Shown: positions 1 through 6,100, numbered from the stretch's first letter. The stretch is DNA of 64,000 nt from a virus (IMGVR_UViG_3300037488_003551:62001-126000); one strand, 5' to 3'. The notes: generated by a model not told the origin, from the letters alone. Made by a program: numbers and translations.

Positions 1-1
1 G

Positions 2-424
2 CACATCAAGGAGCTCGAAGCCGCGGACTATGTCTGCGTCGATTCCGCTGTGATGCTGGAACAGGCCGCCCAAGAATGCTGGGATGAGTTCAACTATGAA
101 GGGGACCGCCCCTTCGATTTTGTGAGCACCGAAATCATCCCCGAGGCCGTGCAAGAGCTCCACAAGTTCATACGAGAGTGGGCTGGTAAGTACCTCTATA
201 ACGTTGATGGGTTCTATATCCTGGAGGACACAGAGACCGTGGAGCTCGTTGCAAAAGAGAGGTTCGGGAATGAAGACGGAGATGCCGATGGAGACGACGA
301 CGGAGACGACGACGACGACGATTATGACGACTCCGAAGACGACGAAGACTCCGATGAAGAAGATGAAGGGGAAGACGAGGACGAGGAAGAAGACGAGGGG
401 AAGAAAGAGGGGGTAGTTAATTGA
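2..424 (+). CDS. 5'-truncated protein with acidic C-terminal tail
   Basis: The frame is open from base 2, so the true start lies outside the window. An in-frame GTG-ATG pair at 50/53 exists, but the codons before it read as normal protein. About 140 residues are visible. The first ~90 contain ordinary mixed sequence with aromatic residues; the last ~45, from about base 285, are almost entirely Asp and Glu with a few Ser, Lys and Tyr. Acidic tails of this kind occur in phage proteins that bind basic partners or mimic DNA, but no family is recognised. The sequence ends TTAATTGA just before a minus-strand terminator. Confidence 0.8.
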   Translation, partial: HIKELEAADYVCVDSAVMLEQAAQECWDEFNYEGDRPFDFVSTEIIPEAVQELHKFIREWAGKYLYNVDGFYILEDTETVELVAKERFGNEDGDADGDDDGDDDDDDYDDSEDDEDSDEEDEGEDEDEEEDEGKKEGVVN

Positions 425-445
425 GTAATACACTTATCGTAGGAG

Positions 446-466
446 CAAAAAAAGGGCTTACGCCCT
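446..466 (-). terminator. Rho-independent terminator of the 482-664 gene
   Basis: Read on the minus strand, AGGGC-GTAA-GCCCT (5-bp stem, 4-base loop) is followed by a run of seven T. It lies 16 bases beyond the stop codon of the minus-strand gene at 482-664. Confidence 0.7.
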
Positions 467-481
467 AGGAAGGTGGGAGCT

Positions 482-664
482 CTACTTGGGGTGCTTACGC
501 AGAACGGAGAGTTGGTCATCTTTCGCAGTGACCTCTAGGACTTGTAATACCTTTACGGTATCATAGTGTCCCGCTTTCTTGGCGTCCTTGAACGCCTTCA
601 TGGTGTCATACATCCATGAACCAATCTTTGTTCCATCCCAATCCACAACTAGAATTTTTCTCAT
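482..664 (-). CDS. Small protein with HAD-like N-terminal motif
   Basis: A 60-residue protein beginning MRKILVVDWDGT. The hydrophobic strand followed by DWDGT resembles motif I of HAD-superfamily phosphatases (DxDGT), but the rest of a HAD fold is missing, so this is a truncated relative or chance similarity. The start is fixed by AAGGAGA seven bases upstream of the ATG. It is isolated, has its own terminator, and is oriented against the surrounding plus-strand genes. A weak promoter candidate lies at 692-721. Function unknown. Confidence 0.75.
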   Translation of the reverse strand: MRKILVVDWDGTKIGSWMYDTMKAFKDAKKAGHYDTVKVLQVLEVTAKDDQLSVLRKHPK

Positions 665-691
665 AACGTTCTCCTTAGTTTGACTCGAAGC

Positions 692-721
692 AATTTACCT
701 CGAATCCTATTCTTATACCAA
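692..721 (-). promoter_or_regulatory. Weak sigma70-like promoter for the 482-664 gene
   Basis: On the minus strand TTGGTA is separated by 18 bases from TAAATT, about 28 bases before the ATG at 664. Both hexamers deviate from consensus. It would be divergent from the promoter at 731-759. Confidence 0.3.
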
Positions 722-730
722 TAAATTGAA

Positions 731-759
731 TTGATTTTTTTAAAGGAGCTGTATATTAT
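731..759 (+). promoter_or_regulatory. Sigma70-like promoter in front of a structured RNA
   Basis: TTGATT at 731-736 is followed after exactly 17 bases by TATTAT at 754-759. The expected transcription start, about seven bases later, falls at the 5' strand of the long hairpin beginning at 763. No open reading frame with a ribosome binding site follows closely, which fits a promoter for a non-coding RNA. Confidence 0.5.
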
Positions 760-762
760 CGA

Positions 763-862
763 AGAGAACGCCCCATTCTTTTTGGCCGACTGGTAAGGCA
801 AAATCCGCGCGGTTATCAATCTCAGTTCAAATCTGGGCGAAGAGTGGGTCGTTCTCTTTTTT
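763..862 (+). ncRNA. Small structured RNA with tRNA-like core
   Basis: AGAGAACG (763-770) pairs with CGTTCTCT (850-857). After one C/T mismatch the helix continues from 772-774 with 846-848 to about 781/839, giving roughly 18 bp. Inside lie a D-arm-like hairpin (GCC 785-787 with GGC 797-799, loop GACTGGTAA) and a T-arm-like hairpin (CTCAG 821-825 with CTGGG 833-837, loop TTCAAAT). The segment between them forms only a poor hairpin around CC-GCGC-GG. A T-tract ends the unit and a promoter precedes it. It lacks a normal anticodon arm and CCA, so it is probably not a working tRNA. It may be a tRNA-like regulatory RNA or a decayed tRNA. Confidence 0.5.
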
Positions 863-976
863 AGTGTCAGATTCTCCATGTCCTTCTCGTTATAAACTCG
901 AGTGTTTTTTGGGTACAAGTATATAAGCAGAACTCAAATGGGTTGGGTCTCTGCCTAATAACCAAGTCGCGCCCAT

Positions 977-1333
977 ATGAGGGTGCGCAAGGAGGTTCAC
1001 ATAAAAAAAGTATCCCGAGAAGAGCTTTGTCATGATGGTCTTTGGGGGCGAGCTCAAGGTCAGGGTAAGGAATGGGTCGGGCAAAGCTGGTATAGAATAC
1101 CGGCTCTAGATGACGAACCTGTAGAGGTGCGTCGGCTGGGGCTGCCAGATCCCCCCCGGCCCAAGAATTTCGGATATGCCTTGCTCCACCTGGAGTGGGC
1201 GGACGTTCGTGGCGGGGCGAAAGTCTCGCTGCACTTCTACCTTCCGAGAATCCCAGGGAGGTTTGAGGCGCGGCGCGAAAGCGCGCTGCGCATCTACATT
1301 CGCGGAATCATGTTCGGGTGGACACGCGCGTAA
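977..1333 (+). CDS. Hypothetical protein with internal tandem repeat
   Basis: Open frame of up to 118 residues, unrecognised. The ATG at 977 has no ribosome binding site. A perfect AAGGAGG lies at 989-995, five bases before an in-frame ATA at 1001, so translation may really begin there. The C-terminal half contains an imperfect tandem DNA repeat (1,213-1,250 and 1,275-1,311) encoding two similar segments of alternating hydrophobic residues. It is followed 42 bases later by another small gene. Confidence is limited because the start is abnormal and there is no recognisable family. Confidence 0.4.
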   Translation: MRVRKEVHIKKVSREELCHDGLWGRAQGQGKEWVGQSWYRIPALDDEPVEVRRLGLPDPPRPKNFGYALLHLEWADVRGGAKVSLHFYLPRIPGRFEARRESALRIYIRGIMFGWTRA

Positions 1334-1374
1334 TGTTTTCAACAGCGTCCTACGGGGCGCAGAAGAGGAATGTT

Positions 1375-1530
1375 ATGGAAGAGAAAATGGGATTTGCTGT
1401 CGTTTACGACTGCGGGGTATGGGTACCCTACCTCTGCACTCGGCGGGAGGAACTTCTGTACTCAAACCAGAGTGGATGGTTCGAGAGCCAAACTGAGGCT
1501 CAAGAACACGCTAACCAATTAAACCGTTAA
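1375..1530 (+). CDS. Small hypothetical protein
   Basis: A 51-residue protein starting MEEKMGFAVV. The start is chosen because AGAGGA lies five bases before this ATG; a longer frame from 1318 has no such site. It is rich in aromatic residues and has a C-terminal helix with Gln and Glu. No family recognised. Confidence 0.6.
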   Translation: MEEKMGFAVVYDCGVWVPYLCTRREELLYSNQSGWFESQTEAQEHANQLNR

Positions 1531-1556
1531 GCCCTATGGGGCAGAAAGGCTCTACT

Positions 1557-1934
1557 ATGACTATCTGGAAAGAGGCGGTTGAGGCCCCTGAGCTCCCCCG
1601 ACTCGGGGCTTACCCTGAGTCACCCCTCGAGGCGGAGGACAACGCGGCGAGGGCGAAAGCCCAAGCTGCCGTTTGGGCTATAGAGAAAAAACTCCGTGAG
1701 GCCCAGGTCGAACTGGCCCGAGCTCAGGCAGCGATGCCTGAGTATTGGGTAGAGCGGAGAGGGAACTGTGGAGGCGCCCACACCCACGGGGCTTGGTGCT
1801 ACACCAGCCACGTGCGGTTCTCTGTTCCACCGGCAGGGGTAAAGACCTACCCCGACCGGTTATGCGCCGAGCGCGCCGCTGTGCGCGCCGACGCCCAGTC
1901 CTCCAAGGACTGGCAGGACTTCCTGGCCTGCTAA
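1557..1934 (+). CDS. Hypothetical protein with helical middle segment
   Basis: About 125 residues. GAAAGG lies six bases before the ATG at 1557, so this start is preferred over the in-frame ATG at 1536. Residues ~25-60 are Ala/Glu/Lys rich and probably helical. The C-terminal half contains Cys, His and Trp residues (NCGGAHTHGAWC) and ends with DWQDFLAC; metal binding is possible but unproven. It is followed directly by a strong terminator. Confidence 0.7.
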   Translation: MTIWKEAVEAPELPRLGAYPESPLEAEDNAARAKAQAAVWAIEKKLREAQVELARAQAAMPEYWVERRGNCGGAHTHGAWCYTSHVRFSVPPAGVKTYPDRLCAERAAVRADAQSSKDWQDFLAC

Positions 1935-1951
1935 GTTCCTGCGCCTTTCCT

Positions 1952-1997
1952 AGAAAGCCCCACCTCCACTCCTAACGGAGGGTCGGGGCTTTCTTTT
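1952..1997 (+). terminator. Rho-independent terminator
   Basis: AGAAAGCCCC (1952-1961) pairs perfectly with GGGGCTTTCT (1985-1994), and the T-run continues to 1997. It lies 18 bases after the stop of the 1557-1934 gene. Confidence 0.85.
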
Positions 1998-2005
1998 CAT
2001 CTCTA

Positions 2006-2083
2006 AGAATTCCCATCCACCCTCTCGACGAAAGCTTGGGCAGCAACCTCGTCTTGTAGAGGGTGGATGGGAGTTCTTTTTTT
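2006..2083 (+). terminator. Very long hairpin with T-tract
   Basis: Positions 2006-2025 pair with 2058-2077 over 20 bp with a single G-T pair. Inside is a second helix, GACGA (2027-2031) with TCGTC. Seven T follow (2077-2083). It starts only nine bases after the previous terminator, so it is either a second terminator or the remnant of a small RNA. It sits immediately before the gene at 2117. Confidence 0.7.
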
Positions 2084-2116
2084 GTGTTTGCTAATAGACA
2101 CCAAAGGAGGCAAAAC

Positions 2117-2314
2117 ATGACCCTATTCGAAGCTCTGAAATACGTAGTGCGGGGTACACTGATGTTCTTTCTCGCGGATGAGTGCTCGTCCAAAACGCAC
2201 TCGAGGAAAGAACGGAGGAGGGAAAACTGGGCAGAGCATAAACAAAAAGGATACCAAACACACATCTACACCAACCGGATAAGAATCAACCGAATAAAGA
2301 TCAACAAGGTGTAA
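2117..2314 (+). CDS. Small membrane protein, MTLFEALK family copy 1
   Basis: A 65-residue protein starting MTLFEALKYVV, with AAAGGAGG seven bases before the ATG. One hydrophobic helix (about residues 8-20) is followed by a very basic, Arg/Lys-rich tail, so it is probably inserted in the inner membrane with the tail inside. It is a paralogue of the gene at 3096: both begin MTLFEALK and share a hydrophobic helix, then FLA, a Cys and K-x-H. Function unknown. Confidence 0.8.
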   Translation: MTLFEALKYVVRGTLMFFLADECSSKTHSRKERRRENWAEHKQKGYQTHIYTNRIRINRIKINKV

Positions 2315-2319
2315 AACGA

Positions 2320-2595
2320 ATGAAAACCCTGACATTTTTTGTAACCAAACCCAGCACCCTCACGCGCGAGGGATACGTCATACCGGCATCCACCGTTCGG
2401 TATGGCTGCTGGTGTAAACGCACTGAGACTAACCTCATCCAGCTGGCGCACCTAACACCCGGCGACATCATTTTGGATGAGGAAGGGCAGACAGTGAAAA
2501 TCACACCGAACGGCATTCTCATAACTGAAGGCGCTGTGACGAAGTATGAGATTGATGTGGAACCTTTTCACCTAAAAGAGAAAGAGAAAGAATAG
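2320..2595 (+). CDS. Hypothetical protein
   Basis: 91 residues, AAGGTG nine bases upstream of the ATG. It reads like a small beta-rich domain (alternating strands such as GDIILDEEGQTVKI) with a charged Lys/Glu tail. It starts five bases after the preceding stop and is followed four bases later by the next gene. No family recognised. Confidence 0.8.
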   Translation: MKTLTFFVTKPSTLTREGYVIPASTVRYGCWCKRTETNLIQLAHLTPGDIILDEEGQTVKITPNGILITEGAVTKYEIDVEPFHLKEKEKE

Positions 2596-2599
2596 ACAA

Positions 2600-3079
2600 A
2601 TGGCTAACAACTACACGCAGTTTAGTGAGGGTATGTTTGAAAACCTCACGGCGGAAGAAGAGGCTTGGATAACGGAGGTTCTCAAGGAAAAGGACACGGA
2701 GAAAGTTCAAGACCTCTTGGGAGACGTTCAGTTCGACGCTGAGATGTGGCCGGGGTTCCAATTCGAAATCGAGGAGGAAAAGAGATTTAGTGGGAGCGAA
2801 AAAGAAGAAGTGGTACGGTATCTCTGGCTCTACTCGGACGAATATGTCTGCAGCGATAACGTCATCGCTTTCCTCCAGTCATTCATCCGTAAGTTTCGAC
2901 CAAATGCGATAGTTTCTTTCACCTGGGCGGAGTACTGCTCCAAGCTTCGCATAGGTGAATTTGGCGGCGGTTGGGGCGTAATCACCGCAGAGAAATACGA
3001 GACAGGCTCTGCCCATGGGGAGGCGGCGCGCATCACGGAGGAGCTTAGTGCCGGCGGCAAGAAAAGCGCGCACTACTAA
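2600..3079 (+). CDS. Conserved phage-type hypothetical protein
   Basis: 159 residues starting MANNYTQFSEGMF. The N-terminal third is Glu/Lys rich and helical. The middle holds a segment with WLYSDEYVC and KFRPNA, then SFTWAEYCSKLRIGEFGGG. This combination resembles a hypothetical family seen in other phages, from memory only. Only weak purine-rich sequence precedes the ATG. Function unknown. Confidence 0.85.
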   Translation: MANNYTQFSEGMFENLTAEEEAWITEVLKEKDTEKVQDLLGDVQFDAEMWPGFQFEIEEEKRFSGSEKEEVVRYLWLYSDEYVCSDNVIAFLQSFIRKFRPNAIVSFTWAEYCSKLRIGEFGGGWGVITAEKYETGSAHGEAARITEELSAGGKKSAHY

Positions 3080-3095
3080 GAGAAAGGAGGGGAAC

Positions 3096-3236
3096 ATGAC
3101 CCTATTTGAGGCGCTGAAATTGATAGTCCTCGGTGCTCTTCTGCTTTTCTTGGCGACGAAATGCGTGGGGAAAGACCACTTCAAAGCCGAGAGGTTGAGG
3201 GCTACTTCGACCGATGTGACCCCTAAGTCGCCGTGA
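3096..3236 (+). CDS. Small membrane protein, MTLFEALK family copy 2
   Basis: A 46-residue protein, MTLFEALKLIVLGALL, with AAAGGAGG seven bases before the ATG. It has a single strong hydrophobic helix (residues 7-20), a Cys, and a short polar tail. It is a paralogue of the 2117 gene with a shorter basic tail. The same arrangement, strong ribosome binding site included, suggests a local duplication. Confidence 0.8.
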   Translation: MTLFEALKLIVLGALLLFLATKCVGKDHFKAERLRATSTDVTPKSP

Positions 3237-3343
3237 TAAAAAGAGAAGTTTTTTAGGGTTTTCGCAAGAATTCTCTTTACAAAGGCGCGAACCTGCTACA
3301 TTCATGTATTAGAAGCTTTTGCAAAAAAGCAAGGAGGCCCGCT

Positions 3344-3526
3344 ATGTCGCAAACGATACTCGCTTCTCCCAACCGCCGTGTATGGGGCGTCTTCAATTCG
3401 CCGAAAGATGCACGCGAATTCCAAGAGGCCAAGCCAGGTTGGACTGAAGAAGCGTTGCGTTGTAAAAAGTGTGGACTTTTACTTGAGGTCGTTGACGGTT
3501 TACCCCATAAATGTCCACATTTCTAG
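3344..3526 (+). CDS. Small zinc-ribbon protein
   Basis: 60 residues starting MSQTILASPN, with AAGGAGG seven bases upstream. The C-terminal half has CKKC and, 13 residues later, HKCPHF, a plausible Cys/His zinc site. The N-terminal half has VWGVFNSPKDAREF. Function unknown. It is a single-gene unit: hairpin-forming DNA lies on both sides. Confidence 0.8.
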   Translation: MSQTILASPNRRVWGVFNSPKDAREFQEAKPGWTEEALRCKKCGLLLEVVDGLPHKCPHF

Positions 3527-3541
3527 CTTTTCTAGCCTTTT

Positions 3542-3596
3542 GCTCCACGCACACCATTTAGTAGTTGCGCCTTTCACCTAAAGGTGGGCGTGGAGC
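3542..3596 (+). other. Long stem with internal hairpin after the 3344 gene
   Basis: GCTCCACGC (3542-3550) pairs perfectly with GCGTGGAGC (3588-3596). Inside is a second hairpin, CACC-TAAA-GGTG (3575-3586). The following sequence is pyrimidine rich but not a clean T-tract, so it may be a weak terminator or an RNA processing element. Confidence 0.5.
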
Positions 3597-3647
3597 CTCT
3601 TCCCTTTTCTAAGCCTATCTTCTAGTCTCGCATACTAAGGACTATCT

Positions 3648-4349
3648 ATGGAAAAACACAATGAACCAATTGAAGAGCAGTTGAAACGTCTTTCGAAGCT
3701 CAACCCGGATACGGGTTGTTTCGTCTGGATTGGGAGTAGAAGTGGGAGGTATGGAGCGGTACGAATACCGCCAAACAGACAGGAAAAAGCGCATATAGTC
3801 GCATGGGAATGTATCTACGGTCCGCGCCCAGAAGGATTTATAATACAGCATACGTGCCGGAACCCACTTTGCGTCAACATCCGCCATCTGGTTCTATTTA
3901 AGAGTTCAGGGGTAGATTCTAGAGACGATATTAAACGGCAATTAGACCGCCTAAAAAGAAGAATAATTATTAATCCTAAAACAGGTTGTTGGGAATGGCA
4001 AGGTTCTACAGCTAAAGGATACGGACGATTACGCGTCGGGAAGCGTTACGTTCTTGCGCATCGCCTAATGTGGGAGTGCGTATACGGAGAGACTAATAAC
4101 CTTCACATTCTTCATAAGTGTGACAATCGAAGTTGCATATGCCCGAGTCATCTATTCTTAGGTACAAATGCCGATAATATGCGAGATAAAGTACTCAAAG
4201 ATCGAGCAGGTATTAAATTAAATATAAAAGAAGTTAAAGATATCCGTACGAGCAAGCTCGCGCCCAAAGACTTAGCAAAAAAATACGGAGTAAGACTTGA
4301 TACTATCTATCGAATCTTGAACCGCGAAACCTGGAAACACATCGAATAA
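3648..4349 (+). CDS. HNH endonuclease with two HNH domains and C-terminal helix-turn-helix
   Basis: 233 residues with AAGGA before the ATG. Two related HNH_3-like units are visible: residues ~15-85 (GCFVWIG, AHIVAWECIYG, IQHTCRNPLCVNIRHL) and ~110-175 (GCWEWQG, AHRLMWECVYG, LHKCDNRSCICPSHL). Each has the Cys pair and His residues of the zinc-stabilised nuclease finger. The C-terminal ~35 residues (DLAKKYGVRLDTIYRIL) look like a DNA-binding helix-turn-helix. Proteins of this kind are free-standing or intron-borne homing endonucleases that nick or cut specific DNA. The gene is AT-richer than its neighbours, which suits a mobile gene, and is followed directly by highly structured non-coding DNA. 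Confidence 0.92.
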   Translation: MEKHNEPIEEQLKRLSKLNPDTGCFVWIGSRSGRYGAVRIPPNRQEKAHIVAWECIYGPRPEGFIIQHTCRNPLCVNIRHLVLFKSSGVDSRDDIKRQLDRLKRRIIINPKTGCWEWQGSTAKGYGRLRVGKRYVLAHRLMWECVYGETNNLHILHKCDNRSCICPSHLFLGTNADNMRDKVLKDRAGIKLNIKEVKDIRTSKLAPKDLAKKYGVRLDTIYRILNRETWKHIE

Positions 4350-4363
4350 CTTTTTAGAGTACA

Positions 4364-4651
4364 GTCCCCACTTGCGGAGAATACCGCCGCGAGTACGGGG
4401 ACACGAAGGGCTTCAAGCCCTTTTTTGATCTCAAAAACCAGGGCTATTTTTGGTAAAAGAATATGGAGAAGAACTTCGGTTCTTCACCCACCGGGTAGCA
4501 CGTGAAAACGTGACTATCCGCTCCCCCTCTTCAGAGGGGGTAAAAACCACTAGGCTCTGTTAGACCCTCCCACTGGGGTCAAAGGTTCAGTGGGCGGCAA
4601 TTGAGGCATGCCGTTAGCCTCCACCGTTCGGGGAGTTAGTCTTCATCTCCC
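4364..4651 (+). ncRNA. Structured RNA candidate with pseudoknots
   Basis: A chain of consecutive helices: GTCCCC 4364-4369 with GGGGAC 4397-4402, extended by ACTTGCGG 4370-4377 with CCGCGAGT 4387-4394; a terminator-like hairpin with six T at 4406-4426; GAAGAAC-TTCG-GTTCTTC at 4468-4485; an 11-bp stem with a GAAA tetraloop and one bulged A at 4492-4520; CCCCCTC-TTCA-GAGGGGG at 4523-4540. Then comes an H-type pseudoknot: GACCC 4563-4567 with GGGTC 4576-4580, whose loop CCCACTG 4569-4575 pairs with CAGTGGG 4588-4594. A possible second pseudoknot is CGGCA 4595-4599 with TGCCG 4609-4613, loop GAGGC with GCCTC 4617-4621. Last is GGGAG 4631-4635 with CTCCC 4647-4651. No gene with a proper start lies here. 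Class unknown. Confidence 0.6.
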
Positions 4652-4671
4652 AATAAAAAAAGGACATCCTC

Positions 4672-4767
4672 TATCCCTGCGTTGGCTCGATGGGATACGA
4701 GAGGAACTAGAAGGGCTGCAAAGCCTTTCTTTTGATCCCACAAAATCAGGGCCGTTTTTGGTAGAAG
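4672..4767 (+). repeat. Second, diverged copy of the 4364-4460 RNA element
   Basis: TATCCC (4672-4677) pairs with GGGATA (4692-4697), matching in place the GTCCCC/GGGGAC stem of the first copy with compensatory changes. The hairpin AAGGGCT-AGCCTTT (4711-4728) corresponds to 4406-4422. It is followed by a conserved T-rich stretch, TTTTGATC, then CAGGGC and TTTTTGGTA, as at 4423-4455. Primary sequence identity is highest over 4709-4767. It ends about 50 bases before the ATG of the next gene. Confidence 0.55.
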
Positions 4768-4814
4768 TCATTGTCGTCTATTTCGAACACAAACCAACCA
4801 AGGAGACTAAGCAC

Positions 4815-5051
4815 ATGGACCAATCAGACAAAGACCAGCCCTTAAATATTAAAATACCAATATCCCTAATACATAAGTTGGAACAGAAAAAAGTCGATCT
4901 GCGTGTGCATACAAACAAAAATATTTCTCGAAAGGAACTCGTTATAGTTCTTTTAGAACATGGACTTGAGCATTACGAACTCACGGATATTGCCCACGAT
5001 GTTAGCCTTCTCCGCTTACTAGAGAAGATGGAGGATGAATCCAATGTCTAA
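4815..5051 (+). CDS. Ribbon-helix-helix-like small protein
   Basis: 78 residues starting MDQSDKDQPLNIKIP. AAGGAG lies nine bases upstream; a longer frame from 4608 is rejected because it runs through the repeated RNA element. The segment PLNIKIPISLIHKLEQ followed by a second helix (ISRKELVIVLLEHGLEHYE) has the strand-helix-helix pattern of Arc/CopG DNA-binding proteins, which act as dimeric repressors. This assignment is by pattern only. It overlaps the next gene. Confidence 0.8.
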   Translation: MDQSDKDQPLNIKIPISLIHKLEQKKVDLRVHTNKNISRKELVIVLLEHGLEHYELTDIAHDVSLLRLLEKMEDESNV

Positions 5052-5274
5052 AACCCTAGGTTATCACAGAAACATGTGCGCAGTAGTTTTTGGAGAAGAC
5101 AGCCCTGCCACGAAATATTTGGACGAGAAAATAGCCAAGCTCGGAGAGGATGAAGAGGTAGTTATTAACGAGGGGCAGCTCATCTTCATGTTGCAAGAGC
5201 TGCATTTTGGTGGGGAGAAAACTGACTTTTTAAAGAAGAAAGAAGGAGAACCCAATGACAATCTGGCTGACTAA
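5044..5274 (+). CDS. Hypothetical protein
   Basis: 76 residues starting MSKTLGYHRN. GGAGG lies nine bases before the ATG at 5044, so the upstream in-frame ATG at 5035, which sits almost on the Shine-Dalgarno sequence, is not used. Mostly helical, acidic in the middle (AKLGEDEEVV), Lys/Glu tail. It overlaps both neighbours. No family recognised. Confidence 0.75.
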   Translation: MSKTLGYHRNMCAVVFGEDSPATKYLDEKIAKLGEDEEVVINEGQLIFMLQELHFGGEKTDFLKKKEGEPNDNLAD

Positions 5275-5551
5275 AACAGGCGAGTCCATCGAATTCAAAG
5301 ACCTCACCGACCAACATCTTCTCAACATCAAAAAGCATCTGGAGAAAAAAGAAGCAACCGAGTCCAGCATGTACTTCGCCGTGAAGCTCGAAGTCTTCGT
5401 GCGGCAGCATTCCAGTGCCTATCCGTTCATTAACGAGTTGGTAGACCTGCTGCGGGATTACGTGCATGCCGCTACGTCGGAGGCATCATATGAGTGGGAC
5501 CCCCACCAATATATTCTCGAGGACCTTAATGGTCTTGGACAGGAATGGTAG
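5255..5551 (+). CDS. Hypothetical helical protein
   Basis: 98 residues starting MTIWLTKTGESIEF. AAGGAG lies before the ATG and inside the end of the previous gene. Residues ~20-75 form probable helices (DQHLLNIKKHLEKK, INELVDLLRDYVH). Ends with GLGQEW. Function unknown. Confidence 0.82.
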   Translation: MTIWLTKTGESIEFKDLTDQHLLNIKKHLEKKEATESSMYFAVKLEVFVRQHSSAYPFINELVDLLRDYVHAATSEASYEWDPHQYILEDLNGLGQEW

Positions 5552-5554
5552 TAA

Positions 5555-6100
5555 ATGAACATCTATGAGACTTGGACTAAAGACGACCAACGCGTCGTCA
5601 TCCTTTACGACGAAGACGCAGAGAATCCACGAGAATGGTATTCTGATAGAAGTACGCTCGTCACAAAACATCGTCGTTATAAGCTGGGCGACCGGGAACC
5701 GCTCAGCGATACCGAGTACGGCGAACGATGCAACGATGAGAAGTTGGTGGTGCTCCCCGTGTACATGTACGAACATTCGAGTATTGCACTATCGACGGGT
5801 CCCTTTTCATGTCCTTGGGACAGCGGGCAATTAGGGTTCATCTACGCGAAAATTGAGGAGGGGCAAAAGCACGAAGATGTAGCGAAGCAGCTGGAGCAAG
5901 AGGTTAAAATCTATGGCGCCTTCCTAGGGGGCGAGGTCTTCTGTTTCAATCGAGAACGCAAGAAGACCTGTCCCACTTGTGAGCACACCACCTGGGAACA
6001 TATCGATAGCTGTGGCGGCTATATAGACTACCCTGAGAAGAGTAACATATACGAAGACGCTTTCCCCGAAGGAAAGGAAGGATGGGAACTAAGCACCTGA
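5555..6100 (+). CDS. Conserved phage-type hypothetical protein
   Basis: 181 residues starting MNIYETWTKDDQ. It carries YEHSSIALSTGPFSCPWDSG in its middle, a distinctive string I associate with an unnamed phage family. The C-terminal part has CPTCEHTTWEHIDSCGG, a possible zinc site. It starts three bases after the previous stop and overlaps the next gene. Function unknown. Confidence 0.87.
   Translation: MNIYETWTKDDQRVVILYDEDAENPREWYSDRSTLVTKHRRYKLGDREPLSDTEYGERCNDEKLVVLPVYMYEHSSIALSTGPFSCPWDSGQLGFIYAKIEEGQKHEDVAKQLEQEVKIYGAFLGGEVFCFNRERKKTCPTCEHTTWEHIDSCGGYIDYPEKSNIYEDAFPEGKEGWELST

Noticed and set aside
763-862. Ordinary tRNA gene
   Set aside because: D- and T-arms look right, but the anticodon arm does not form a 5-bp stem with a 7-base loop and there is no discriminator-CCA; called tRNA-like only.
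661-918. 85-residue minus-strand frame
   Set aside because: No ribosome binding site, and it runs through the structured RNA candidate and the divergent promoters.
4364-4651. Group I or group II intron
   Set aside because: Structured RNA plus HNH gene is suggestive, but I could not identify the conserved core helices or an interrupted exon.
4608-4814. Upstream extension of the 4815 gene
   Set aside because: In frame from an ATG at 4608, but it crosses the duplicated RNA element; the AAGGAG-ATG at 4815 is the natural start.
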